From contig NZ_JADFFK010000003.1 in the NCBI RefSeq assembly GCF_015223355.1, forward strand, positions 1 through 64,000: a stretch of DNA of 64,000 nucleotides, written 5' to 3'. Source of the DNA: Salipiger mangrovisoli. GTDB lineage: Bacteria; Pseudomonadota; Alphaproteobacteria; Rhodobacterales; Rhodobacteraceae. The position numbers and the translations under genes were made by a program. Below the pieces are notes generated by a model. That model saw only the letters and a list, made by a program, of their open reading frames with translations, did not search any database and was not told the origin of the DNA. Within the stretch, counting starts at the first letter, position 1, and each line of letters opens with the position of its first letter. Positions 9,014-17,988 of this stretch are shown one piece after another.

Positions 9014-9310
9014 TCAGTCTACGGCCGAGGTAATGCTGCCGGTAATGCTCGACAGCTGATCCTCAAAAGTGAGAACCGAGATATCCAGCGACGTGAAGGT
9101 ATCGGTCCCCACCGCTTCGATGTCGAAAATGACATCAGCGGTGTTGCCTTCAATGCAAGTGACCGCCGTGACATAGGAATCGATGTTGGTGGTGTCCGTA
9201 TGGGTGGTCGTCGATTCCGTGGTGAGCGTCACGTCGACAGTGACGTCGATGTCCTTGTCGAAATCGACATCGATGCTCGGAGGGGCGGGGGGTTTCGGCT
9301 TGGGAAACAT
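9014..9310 (-). CDS. Small acidic orphan protein of the secretion locus, 98 residues
   Basis: Not recognised. The chosen ATG 9310 has GAGGAG nine bases upstream; a TTG at 9319 is too close to that site. The product begins with a Pro/Lys-rich segment (PKPKPPAPPS), then Asp/Thr-rich beta-prone sequence with a single Cys, and no classical signal peptide, which suits C-terminal type I secretion. Its last 45 residues align without gaps to the last 45 residues of the 222-residue protein encoded at 10829-11497 (13 identities by hand count, including the G-N, F-D and L-x-x-E-D positions). It sits directly upstream of the RTX-ABC-HlyD operon on the same strand. Confidence 0.7.
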   Translation of the reverse strand: MFPKPKPPAPPSIDVDFDKDIDVTVDVTLTTESTTTHTDTTNIDSYVTAVTCIEGNTADVIFDIEAVGTDTFTSLDISVLTFEDQLSSITGSITSAVD

Positions 9311-9542
9311 GATCTTCAACTCCTCTGAATTCGTTGGATAAATTTATTTAATTGCGCCAAGTCATCTTGACGTGAGTAGACGATCAACCAGGACTAGATG
9401 GAAAACAACAGATATATTGGATAATATCCATAAGATCTTGGAATTTATTCTCAATCCATTTTCATGGTTACCGTCAGGGTATCTTTCTTATTCTATCCTG
9501 GCGTATGGCGCTATTGGTCTCGGCCTATTTCGGGTGTTGAGA

Positions 9543-10010
9543 TTATATGAAGTCCAGAAAGAACGAATATGTGAACTGGCTGGGCGCCGCGTCCGATTCC
9601 ACGGATTCTTCGGTCGTGGGCGGGGTGACAATGCCCGATCGGGACTGCACCTTTATGCTAAGATGCGCTTCGAAAAATCCTTCGTTTTCACCTGAGCCGA
9701 CCTCTATCGTATTTGAGATATAGAGTTCCTGAGTCGCATCATCTCCGGTCGCCAACTCAAGTTGGGAGCGCCATGTTGACTCAGTTTCATCTATGGAAGT
9801 GATTAATTCTCCATCCGCGGGGGAGTCTTCGCTCCAGTCGGAAAAATCCAGAACATTCCTCGCCCTTATCCCCCTGATGCCAAAATCGAACACATCCTCG
9901 TATTCCAGGATATCCAGACCCTGTTCGTTTGGCCATTCAATGGGAACTTTGGTCTCTTCGAGCACCTCTGGTGAACTGGAAGAGGTCGAATATGCGCTCA
10001 AGTTAAGCAT
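9543..10010 (-). CDS. Acidic orphan protein of the secretion locus, 155 residues
   Basis: Not recognised. ATG 10010 is preceded by a near-perfect AGGAGG ribosome site, which is good support for a real gene. The product is Ser/Glu/Asp-rich with a low Lys content, has no signal peptide or membrane helix, and ends in aromatic and hydrophobic residues (FTYSFFLDFI), similar in character to type I secretion tails. No clear alignment to its two small neighbours was found by eye. Its lower GC content than the flanking DNA suggests transfer together with the neighbouring orphans. Secretion is an inference from position and composition. Confidence 0.65.
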   Translation of the reverse strand: MLNLSAYSTSSSSPEVLEETKVPIEWPNEQGLDILEYEDVFDFGIRGIRARNVLDFSDWSEDSPADGELITSIDETESTWRSQLELATGDDATQELYISNTIEVGSGENEGFFEAHLSIKVQSRSGIVTPPTTEESVESDAAPSQFTYSFFLDFI

Positions 10011-10688
10011 TTTGTCCTCCTGCGTGTGTGTATATTCTACACCCGATCGATCCCCCGGAGGGTTGAAATTGCGATACCTATTCCTTTGGTGAAGAATTCG
10101 CATGGCACGTGGCGACAGGGGGATCACCGAAAGCGCGCCGCATCCAAAATTTCGCGAGTCAGGTCAAGGCCGTGCCGGCGGTCCGATAGAGCTATCCAAA
10201 GGAGCGGGACGCTCGGTCAAGGGAGTCCCTTGTGGGGATTGCGATAAACTGCATGCGGCGTTCGGTTGCGGCAAGAGCAAGAGCTGGTCACAAAGCGCTG
10301 CAAACGCAGACGCGAAATGAGATGCGATTATTACCTAGTTTTTTCAGGAGTTTGGTGGTGTGAAGTCAAAAGTGCTTATCCATTTTTGCGCCTGGCGTCG
10401 CGAGCTGAAGAGGTGAAGCAATTTCGAGATCGGGGCGGCGTCCAGGTGGGCAAGGATTTCTCGAAAGGATGGCGCCGTGTTGCTGTCCACGCCCCCATGC
10501 GAGGACAACTGGTCAGTTGGGGTGCGGTCCCAAAACCCTCATGGCTCTGTCGTGACGGGTGCCCGACGTGTCGTGTGAACCAACGGTCGGGCGCATATGC
10601 GCGTTTGAAACATGGCTGCGCCCCATATCACATCCCTAGAGTTGACTTGAATTCGATGTTGACGTCTGGCGAGTATCCTCTCTTTCTC
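10011..10688. other. Non-coding, AT-richer spacer
   Basis: About 680 bp between two orphan genes. No open frame with a ribosome site was found. A minus-strand frame at 10539-10787 lacks a Shine-Dalgarno and any familiar sequence. The region probably carries the promoter of the 155-residue gene near its left end and ends at an intrinsic terminator at the right. Confidence 0.5.
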
Positions 10689-10718
10689 AAAAAAGGTTAG
10701 GCGCGCCATCGGCGCGCC
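10689..10718 (-). terminator. Rho-independent terminator for the 222-residue orphan gene
   Basis: Read on the minus strand, GGCGCGCC-GAT-GGCGCGCC forms an 8-bp stem followed within a few bases by six T residues (A run at 10689-10694 on the plus strand). It lies about 110 bp past the stop of the gene at 10829-11497, so that gene can be transcribed separately from those downstream. Confidence 0.75.
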
Positions 10719-10828
10719 GCGAAAAGTGAAGAGCCAGAAGCGATGGTCGTCAGGGTGCTTGATCCAACTATGATCCGTGTCCTGCACTCCATTCAGTGAA
10801 AGTATTTGGGACCAAATGGGACGTAACT

Positions 10829-11497
10829 TCAGCCGATGGCCAGGAACGCATCAATTGCCGATCCGGAGTATGTGTCCTCGATGGCGAGCACCCCGGCGTA
10901 GACATCTACAAGTGAATCCTCGGCATTTGCCGTCACGTCGAATTCTGCCGTCGCGACGTTTCCGTCTGCGACGTTGTGATAGCTGTGCGTGTGATGGTCC
11001 GAGTCCGGCGCGACAATAACCGGTTCGTTGCTCTCGTAAAATGCGAAATCGACGGCAAGAACTTTTGTGGTGGTCGTCTCCCAGTTTTTTCCGGAAGTTG
11101 TGCCGGTCCAGCTGAGAACGAAATCCGCGCCACTCACATTGCTATAGGCGTCCGTCGTCACGAATTCGGCCCCACCTTCGGCGGCGGCTTGAAATGTCGC
11201 GTTGCCGACGGCGATAGACGCGTTGTCTGTATCGGTAATTTCTGCGCTGAGGTCAGCGCTGGCAATAGTGTGTTCTCCGGCCGCTTGAGCGCTGCCTCCT
11301 ATTTCCATGTCGATGGCGGAATCAAATGGTCCGCTATACCCATCATTATCGCTTATCCTGCCAGATAGATGCTCTACGCGGTCGGCGAGCCTCTCCAGCA
11401 TGTCCACGGCCCGATCCATCATTCTGTCGGACCAGTTGTTGCTATTGAGCATCTTGGCGATGCTGGAAATTTGGGAATAAATAAATTTCGACAGCAT
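10829..11497 (-). CDS. Acidic orphan protein of the secretion locus, 222 residues
   Basis: Not recognised. ATG 11497 follows GGAGG at seven bases. Residues 1-50 are helical with basic and Met-rich patches (MLSKFIYSQ, then a predicted amphipathic segment with R-M-M-D-R-A-V-D-M-L-E-R-L). The rest is acidic, Ala/Thr-rich and probably beta-structured, with a His-rich patch DSDHHTHSYHN near residue 165 that could bind metal. The final 45 residues match those of the 98-residue protein at 9014-9310. It has no Sec signal. It may be a type I secreted structural or matrix protein. Its own terminator lies downstream. Confidence 0.7.
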   Translation of the reverse strand: MLSKFIYSQISSIAKMLNSNNWSDRMMDRAVDMLERLADRVEHLSGRISDNDGYSGPFDSAIDMEIGGSAQAAGEHTIASADLSAEITDTDNASIAVGNATFQAAAEGGAEFVTTDAYSNVSGADFVLSWTGTTSGKNWETTTTKVLAVDFAFYESNEPVIVAPDSDHHTHSYHNVADGNVATAEFDVTANAEDSLVDVYAGVLAIEDTYSGSAIDAFLAIG

Positions 11498-12060
11498 GAA
11501 CCTGCCTCCGCCCTTGATGAAAGACTGTATTGGGGTCACGTGGGTAATGGTGGCATTTTTCACAGAAGAGGCACAGGTCTCCTTAGATACACTGGCGGCC
11601 TAAAAGGGGTGCATTGCTAAGCGGTCGTGGAGGAAGGGAAATATCCTTCGGATATAGATATCACATCTGGGGTTTCTCGGTAATTGATAAGAGTGCAGCC
11701 CATCGGATATGCCTTGGATCCGGAATCACTCATCTTGGGTATTCCGCTCCAATTAAGTCGCGCCCGGTGGGACCCATCGCAGGAACTGCGCCTTGCGCCC
11801 TAGACACGCAAAGCAGGAAAGCCGTGCAATCTGCGCGATTTTCAGGGCCCCCGTGGCAATCGTGGCAATCGCGGCAATCGCGGCAGGCGGCGCGGCGTCA
11901 CACTCCGGTGACACGAAGAAAGCCGGTTTCCAAAAGCTGGTGCTGCAGGTAAGCACATCGCCACGGCCACAGGGCCGCTGGCAGCTGACGGACTCGCGAG
12001 AGCAGCAGCCAGAAATCCTCCGTCGCTTTGCCCGCAGCCTCTCAACCTGACAGTCTGACC
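11498..12060. other. Spacer with promoter region of the orphan gene and short tandem repeats
   Basis: About 560 bp between divergently oriented genes. It must contain the promoter of the 222-residue orphan (minus) and that of the rRNA methyltransferase (plus). Apart from the 9-bp tandem repeats at 11852-11887 nothing was recognised. Small frames across the repeats give simple I-A-A-I-A-T peptides on both strands and are judged non-coding. Confidence 0.5.
11852..11887 (+). repeat. Four tandem copies of a 9-bp unit
   Basis: CGTGGCAAT, CGTGGCAAT, CGCGGCAAT, CGCGGCAGG: four head-to-tail 9-mers, the last imperfect. The 9-bp period keeps any reading frame open, which explains overlapping short frames here. 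It may be slippage-prone. No function can be assigned. Confidence 0.7.
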
Positions 12061-13395
12061 ATGATCCCATCCGCCCGCCTTCAAGCCGCCCTAGAACTGC
12101 TGGGGGACGTAGACAGTGCCGCACGTCCCGCGGATGCCGTCATTTCGAGCTGGCTGCGCTCCAGGCGAAAGATGGAGGACAGCGACAGGGGGAAAGTCCT
12201 TGACCTGCTGGCCGAGTTGCTGCGCGCGCGGGCGCGGCTGGATTGGTGGCTGGACAGGCTGGGGCGGAGCGATACGTCGCGCAACCGGCTGCTGGCGTTC
12301 CTCGTCCTCGCGGAGGGCAGGACGCCCGAGCAGGTGAAGCGGCTGTTCAATGGCGGCAGGTTCGCGCCCGCTGCCCTGACAGAGCGCGAGCATGCGCTGC
12401 TGGTCAAATTGAGGGGCAGCACGTTGGTCCATCCCGCCATGCCCGACGACGTGCGCCTGGAATGCCCCGACTGGGCGTCTGAACCGCTGCGTCAGCGTTT
12501 CGGAGACAGTTTCGAGACCGAGATGGCGGCGCTCCTGAGCCCGCCGACGCTCGATCTTCGGGTCAACACGCTCAAGGCGAGTCGCGACGGCGTGTTGCGC
12601 GAGTTGACGGACATCGGGGTCCGGGCGGAGACCTCGACGCGGGCGCCGCAGGGGCTGCGCGTTCGGGAAAGCCTTTCGCTCGCCCGTCTGGCACCGCTGA
12701 AACGCGGCGAGATCGAGATTCAGGACGAGGGGTCTCAGCTGGTTGCCCTGCTGGTCGATGCCCGGCCCGGCGATCGCGTGGTGGATTTCTGCGCCGGGGC
12801 CGGGGGCAAGACCTTGGCGATTGCCGCCCAGATGAACAACAAGGGCAGGATCATTGCCTGCGACGTCAGCGAAGGCCGTCTGAAACGCTCTGCGGAACGC
12901 TTCCGCAAGGCGGGCGTGCACAATGCAGAGACCCGGCTGCTGGCCAGCGAAACGGATCGCTGGGTCAAGCGGCACAAGGGCGGCTTCGATCGGGTTTTGG
13001 TGGATGCGCCGTGCAGCGGCACGGGCACCTGGCGCCGAAACCCCGATGCGCGCTGGCGCGCGACGCAGGAACAGGGGCTGGACGCGCTCGTGGCTCTGCA
13101 AGCTCGCATCCTGGCCAGTGCGGCGCGCCTCGTGAAGCCGGGTGGTCGCCTCGTCTACGCAACCTGCTCGATGTTGTCGCGGGAGAACGAGGAGCAGGTG
13201 GCAGCCTTCCTCGCGGCCCATCCGGATTTCGAAGCGCTGCCGCTGCGCGACACCGCTCCGCATCTTGCGACTCTGGCCGAGGGCGACCACCTGTCGCTGA
13301 CGCCCGCGCGCCATGACACCGATGGCTTCTTCGCGGCCGTCTTGCAGCGCGCGGAAACTGCCGCGACACGGCACCCGGCTCAGGAGCCCGCCTGA
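12061..13395 (+). CDS. 16S rRNA (cytosine-C5) methyltransferase, RsmB/NOP2 family
   Basis: 444 residues. The N-terminal third is an all-helical RNA-binding region; the catalytic SAM-dependent part begins near residue 220. Motif I is DFCAGAGGKT, motif IV DAPCSGTGTW with the Cys that releases product, and motif VI YATCSML with the catalytic Cys. These two Cys residues are diagnostic of RNA m5C methyltransferases. ATG 12061 is preferred over a TTG at 12028. It is a housekeeping gene standing between the secretion locus and the decayed catabolic island, so it probably marks the island's left border. Confidence 0.93.
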   Translation: MIPSARLQAALELLGDVDSAARPADAVISSWLRSRRKMEDSDRGKVLDLLAELLRARARLDWWLDRLGRSDTSRNRLLAFLVLAEGRTPEQVKRLFNGGRFAPAALTEREHALLVKLRGSTLVHPAMPDDVRLECPDWASEPLRQRFGDSFETEMAALLSPPTLDLRVNTLKASRDGVLRELTDIGVRAETSTRAPQGLRVRESLSLARLAPLKRGEIEIQDEGSQLVALLVDARPGDRVVDFCAGAGGKTLAIAAQMNNKGRIIACDVSEGRLKRSAERFRKAGVHNAETRLLASETDRWVKRHKGGFDRVLVDAPCSGTGTWRRNPDARWRATQEQGLDALVALQARILASAARLVKPGGRLVYATCSMLSRENEEQVAAFLAAHPDFEALPLRDTAPHLATLAEGDHLSLTPARHDTDGFFAAVLQRAETAATRHPAQEPA

Positions 13396-13442
13396 TCATT
13401 CGGGCGGAGCGCTGTCTCAGCCCTACCCGGCCGTGATCGGCG

Positions 13443-14159
13443 TCACTCGGCAAGGAGCGCCACCGGCCGGCAGCAGCCAGCAGAACCTCGAGCGACCTTG
13501 ATCGGGAGGCAGATGACCTCGAAGCCGTGGTCCGGCAGCAGATCCAGGCTCGCAAGCTTTTCCAGGTGGCAGGAGACCGTCTCGGCCCCGGCCTTGTGGC
13601 CTTCCCGGAAGCTCTCCCGTTTCACGGCGGCCTTGGCCCTCTCCGCCACCGCCTTCAGCGGTGCGTCCCAGCTCCAGGCGTCGGTGCCGCAGTAGGCAGC
13701 GATTTAGCCGGGCTGGCCATGGACGCCGGCGCCTGTGTCGACCAGCACGATCTTTCCGGGCTGTAGATCGTGCTCGAGACGGGCGAACTCGGCCGCCATC
13801 TTGGCGGCGCTGACCACGTGGCCGTCGGGCAGGTGGCGGAAGTCAAGCTTCACGCCCGGTCCCATGCACCACGCGAGCGGCACCTCGTCGATGGTGATGG
13901 CGCGCTCGCCGTGGTTCATCGTCGGGCGGCAGTGCCAGGGCGCGTCGGGATGGGTGCCGTTGTGGGTTGTCAGCGGCAGCCGCCCCACCGCCGCAGCCGC
14001 GCCGTCCATCTGGTGCGCGACCGGGATGCCGATCATCTGCTCGTCGTCGCGCGCGCCGCCCGAATGCTCCATGTACTCGATCTTGGGACACATGCCCGGC
14101 GGGTCGGCGGGCACCTCGTCCGTCAGCGTGACCGATAGGTCGATGATCCTGCGGCTCAC
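13443..14159 (-). pseudogene. Cyclase-family protein, broken by in-frame TAA and internal deletion
   Basis: The gene starts at GTG 14159, overlapping the preceding stop as GTGA. The first part has the metal-binding motif HNGTHPDAPWH of the cyclase family (kynurenine formamidase-like metal hydrolases). A TAA at 13704-13706 stops it after V-D-T-G-A-G, yet the same frame then continues with GTDAWSWDAP and REGHKAG and ends in a recognisable C-terminus at 13443. About 20-25 residues that relatives carry between these blocks seem to be missing (family memory, not an alignment). It is the last gene of a decayed catabolic operon and is unlikely to be active. Confidence 0.82.
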
Positions 14160-14861
14160 GTGCGGCCTCTCTTGGTGACCTGCTGGTCGATGGCGCCGAA
14201 GAGCGCCGCGTGATCCCGGCTGCGGGATTCCATGAACGCCCGGTCGCCGTAGCCCATGTAGGGCGTGCGCGGCGCGCCGTCGTCGAGCAGCTCGATCGCC
14301 CGGCGCTCGGCAAGACAGGAGGAGTCGACCTCGCGATAGCTCTCGTTCGATACGGTGCCCGACCCGAGAACCGTGCCCGCCACCAGATCGCGCGAGCGCG
14401 AGGGCGCGCAGCGACCAGTCGTTGATCTGTACCACGAGGCGAATGCGCGCGGCGGCCTCGGCGGCGGTGCTGCCCATGGCGACGTGATCGCAGATCACCT
14501 CGAACTCGCCCTCGAAGTTGATGCCGTCCGCTTCCGTTGGCAGCGGCACGTCCTGCGTCGCGCCGAGGAAGCGGTCCGACATCCCTTGGTACATCAGCGG
14601 CCGACCCACGGGATTGGGCTCGAGCCCGAAGACCTCCCGCATCAGCTCGCCGTGGCTGCCATGGGCAGAGCCATCGAGCCATTGCCTGGCGCGGGGCAGC
14701 GTGGCGTATTGCTCTTCGAGGGCCGGGGCGAAGGTGTCTCGGTCCTCCATCAGAAGGCGCAGGCTCTCTACCCCCTCGGCCGGGGTGCAGCGCGTGTTGT
14801 TGCGGGAAACGAGGTGCGGTCGTCCGTCGGGGTTGCGACCCGGAAGCGTGGCGAAGCGCAT
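14156..14861 (-). pseudogene. Fumarylacetoacetate hydrolase-family protein, frameshifted and internally deleted
   Basis: ATG 14861 follows a good ribosome site. The N-terminal 160 residues read normally (ATLPGRNPDGR, FEGEFEVICDHVAMG, INDWSLRAL), then the frame is lost near 14395. The conserved GTVLGSGTVSNE block and the tail continue in another frame to TGA 14156-14158. The roughly 80 residues that normally lie between NDWSLR and the AGT-GSGTVSN block are absent, so a deletion appears to have caused the shift. Intact relatives are metal-dependent C-C hydrolases of aromatic catabolism. It overlaps the cyclase gene by GTGA. Confidence 0.85.
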
Positions 14862-14862
14862 C

Positions 14863-16041
14863 TCAGCCCTCCGCCTTCAGCCGACCGCCGAGCGTCTCGG
14901 CGAACCACTCGGCGATGAAGTTCCGGCCGCAGGTCATGTTGTCGGCGCCCACATGCTCGACCCCGCCCTCGCGGTCGGTGAAGATCTTCAGCGCGCGGCG
15001 CGCGGAGCTCACCAGCAGGTCGTAACTCTGGTGCGCGTGGTCGAGCGCGATCTGCCGGTCGTTCGCGCCGTGGGTGACGAGGAAGGGGACCTTGATCTTC
15101 TCCATCTGCCCGTCGAGGCAGAAGCCCGCCGCCTTGCCTAGGAAGTCGTCCATATCCTTTGCGCCGGAAACCCAGATGATGTGGTTCCAGTAATCTGGCA
15201 CCGGGTTTTCGCCCTCGCGCTTGAGGCGCTTCTGCTGCACCTCGGCCCAGTTGTGGTTGGCGCCCCAGACCGCGCCAGAGGCGAAGCGCGGTTCGTTGGC
15301 GCAGACCCGCGGCGCGTAGTAGCCGCCGAGCGAGATACCAGTGACGCCGATGCGCGCCGCGTCCACCTCCTCGCGCGCGGCGAGCCATTCGTAGACCGGG
15401 GTGCCCCATGCCTCGCTGTCGAAATGCGCGGGCAGGTCCTGCAGGCGCAGGCTCTCGCCGGTGGCGGGCTGGTCGACGCAGAGCGTGGCGATGCCGCGCT
15501 TGGCCAGCGCGTGCGGCAGGTAGGACCAGTAGAGCAGTTCCTTGCAGCTATCGAGGCCGTTCAGGTAGACCACCGCCGGGGCCGGACCCTCGACGCCCTC
15601 GGCGGGGGTGTAGATCACCGGGATCACCTTGCCTTCATAGGGGAACTCGAAACGACTCACGCTCTCGCCGGAATACTCCGTGCCCGTGAGGAAGTTTGCG
15701 AGACCCTTCCGTCAGGACACCATCCGCTCGGGATCGCCCCGGCCCAGCATACGCTCGGCAAGGATGTAGTACAGCGCCGCGCGCTTGAGCTTGCCCCCTG
15801 CCGAGAAGAGCTTGCCCTCGGCTTTTTCCTCGGTCGCGATCGCGGTCAGCTTGTCGGCGACCCGCACCCATTCGACCATGAAGTCGCGGGTGCCCGCATC
15901 CTCGCCGTTCTTGTCCTTCTCCAGCAGCGAGTGGCACATGTCCATGATCTCGCCGATCTCGCCGATCTCGACACCCGAGGCCAGCGCGATGGAGACCGTC
16001 AGGTTCCAGACGTAGTTGGGGAAATGGTTGAACATCGCCAT
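14863..16041 (-). pseudogene. Alpha/beta hydrolase (2,6-dihydropseudooxynicotine hydrolase-like), interrupted by in-frame TGA
   Basis: Two open segments lie in one frame. The first (16041-15715) encodes the helical cap (NHFPNYVWNLTV, GKLKRAALYYILAERM). The second encodes the hydrolase core with nucleophile motif GISLGG, a C-terminal Asp/His region (THGANDRQIA, GVEHVGADN) and normal end at 14863. TGA 15712-15714 separates them; 18 codons later a GTG at 15660 could restart the core. Total length of about 390 codons agrees with the family, which cleaves C-C bonds in N-heterocycle and related pathways. Without the cap the core is probably inactive. A restart product cannot be excluded. Confidence 0.83.
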
Positions 16042-16177
16042 GCGAAGGCTCCTTGGATCATCGGGAACGTGCCGGGGCGGAGGGACCCCCGGACGGAGAG
16101 GAAATGGGCGCTGACCCATTCGGAAAATTGAAAGGCATGATCCCGGTCATCCATGCTTTGAATGACCGGGACAAAAG

Positions 16178-16855
16178 TCAGCACCGGCCCATGTCTTCGC
16201 CAATGACCGCCTCGTTCGGGCCGGTGTCTCCGATGTAGAGGATCGAGCGATCCGGAGTGTCGAAACGCAGCGCCGGGGACTCGTATTTCTGGTCCATGTC
16301 GGTGCCGTGGGCGAAGGAGGTGTGCGTGTTCTTGACCGCTGTGACGGCGACGTCGCCGCGCGTGACGACATCGCCGCCGCGCATCTCCTGGACGGTGCAG
16401 AGCGATTGCGGCGCGATCGGATCGGTGCTGTCCAGCCCGTAGGCGGCTTCCATAGCCGGTCCCATGCCCGCGATGATGCCTTCGACCAGGGCGGTTGTCC
16501 CCGGCGGTCCGTAGATTGCGACGGGCCTGCCAGGGCGGGTCTGGAAGCGCAGGCCGAGCAGCGCAAACAGCCCGCCGACGTGATCGAAATGCGGGTGACT
16601 GATGAACAGACTGTCAAGGTTGGCTGTCCTGACATCGGCTCCAGCGAGGCGCCCGGCGAAGCCGTCACCGACGTCGACCAGAATATTCAGATCGTCCACC
16701 TGCAGTAGGTTCGCGGGCTGCGAGCGGTCGTAGGTCGCGATCGGCCCTCCGCGCGTGCCGAGTGTCGTCAAGGCGGTCTCGGCCAGCGCCGGCAGGGCGG
16801 TGCATGACAGCCTCGCCAGCGTGGCTGCCGAACGCTTGAAGTTTGTCTTGAACAT
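16178..16855 (-). pseudogene. Metallo-beta-lactamase-fold hydrolase, exported, C-terminally truncated
   Basis: 225 residues. It starts with a Sec-type signal ending LPALA and carries the first zinc motif HPHFDHVGG and a later GDTGPNEAV block. The frame stops at 16178 just after that block, where relatives go on for roughly 70-80 residues with the last metal-binding His. A neighbouring frame gives L-A-K-T-W-A-G-A-D, so a frameshift is likely. GGAGGAG stands upstream of ATG 16855. The truncation removes part of the active site, so it is called a pseudogene; a short functional form is possible but unlikely. Confidence 0.72.
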
Positions 16856-16908
16856 GTGGGTCTCCTCCTCAGTGCCGGGTCCACCAGGAGGCGGACCCCT
16901 ATTTCAGT

Positions 16909-17877
16909 TCACCGTGCGCCACGGGTGCCGGGGGCGAAGCAGGTCACCGAAAGCCCGGCGATCAACACCGCCATGATCCCCAGCGCCCCGATGGAGAAGC
17001 CCTCGATCAGGACGCCGTCGACGATCGGGTCGAGTGCCGAGCCGATCATCAGCATCGCCGGGGTCGCGGCGGCGGCTCGGCCGGAGCGATCCATGCGGGC
17101 CAGCAGGCCGAAGGCGAAGGTGTGGGTGAAAACCTGCACCGTCGCGAAGACCGTCGCGACCGGGGCCCAGACACTGAAGGCGGTGGCGAAGGTCAGCGCC
17201 AGCGCCAGAACGGCCTGCACCTCGGGGCCCGCCATGACGACGCGGTGTGCAGGCGGCCGTCTCTCCAGCCGCGCGGCGAGCGGGGCGGGGCCTGCGGCGC
17301 GCGCTCTGGCGTCGGGAAAGGCCAGCAGGGTTGCCAGCGCGGCCACCGCCATGATCGCGCCAAAGCCGAGGAACAGCGCCGCACCGCCATGCTTGATCAG
17401 CAGCGGTGGCACCGTGCCCATGTAGATCGCCCCAAAGAGCCCGAGCCCGGCACCCGCGATGGCAAACAGACGATGCGGCTTGCCCGAGCGGCCCATGGTG
17501 CCATGCACGAGGCTCAGCGCCACGCCGTTTGCCATGCCGCCCAGCAGGTGCAGCACGGCCAGCGGCAAGAAGGTGCTCTGACGTGTGGCCAGCACGAAGA
17601 CCAGCGCCGGCAGGGCGAAGCCCGCTACCGTCAGCGCCTTGCGCGGCAGGCGGGTAAGGTTGCGCGCGGTCAGCAGGCTCGCCAGCACCGCGCCGATCAG
17701 GAAAAGCGTGACCTGCGCCCCGGCCTCGCGCGGGCCGAAGCCGAAATGGGCGATCAGCGCGCCCACCCAGACCGGCAGTGCGCCTAGATCGACGAGGCCC
17801 GCGCACTGCCCGACCACCAGCGCGGCGGCCCCGGTCCGTGCCATCTCTGTTCTTGCCGTGCCCGGCGCAGCGCTCAC
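16909..17877 (-). CDS. MFS transporter, shorter than usual
   Basis: 322 residues with about ten hydrophobic segments. The N-terminal part is a YbfB/YjiJ-like or sugar-type MFS half, the C-terminal part includes ATPAMLMIGSALDP. Related MFS proteins have about 390 residues; the expected cytoplasmic loop and neighbouring helices seem replaced by a short Ala/Pro/Arg-rich join (ARAAGPAPLAARLERRPP). As every neighbour is damaged, an in-frame deletion is suspected. The start is GTG 17877 or ATG 17844. It lies within the decayed operon and would have taken up the aromatic substrate or exported a product. Confidence 0.6.
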   Translation of the reverse strand: MSAAPGTARTEMARTGAAALVVGQCAGLVDLGALPVWVGALIAHFGFGPREAGAQVTLFLIGAVLASLLTARNLTRLPRKALTVAGFALPALVFVLATRQSTFLPLAVLHLLGGMANGVALSLVHGTMGRSGKPHRLFAIAGAGLGLFGAIYMGTVPPLLIKHGGAALFLGFGAIMAVAALATLLAFPDARARAAGPAPLAARLERRPPAHRVVMAGPEVQAVLALALTFATAFSVWAPVATVFATVQVFTHTFAFGLLARMDRSGRAAAATPAMLMIGSALDPIVDGVLIEGFSIGALGIMAVLIAGLSVTCFAPGTRGAR

Positions 17878-17988
17878 CGCCGCCAGAGATGTTCCGGTAT
17901 CACTCGTCCGCTGTTCTTCTCCCTTTGGGTCAGCTCCCCCGCCGGCCCTTGAGTGCCCTGTCCCTGCGGGGACAGGTTTTTTCCACGC

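Noticed and set aside
9372-9695. Plus-strand frame with a hydrophobic stretch in the secretion locus
   Set aside because: No ribosome site, overlaps the 3' end of the 155-residue gene, and the hydrophobic run comes from AT-rich non-coding DNA.
10539-10787. Minus-strand 82-codon frame
   Set aside because: No Shine-Dalgarno, spans the terminator at 10689-10718, basic low-similarity peptide.
11852-11887. CRISPR-like array
   Set aside because: The repeats are 9 bp, contiguous and without spacers; no cas genes nearby.
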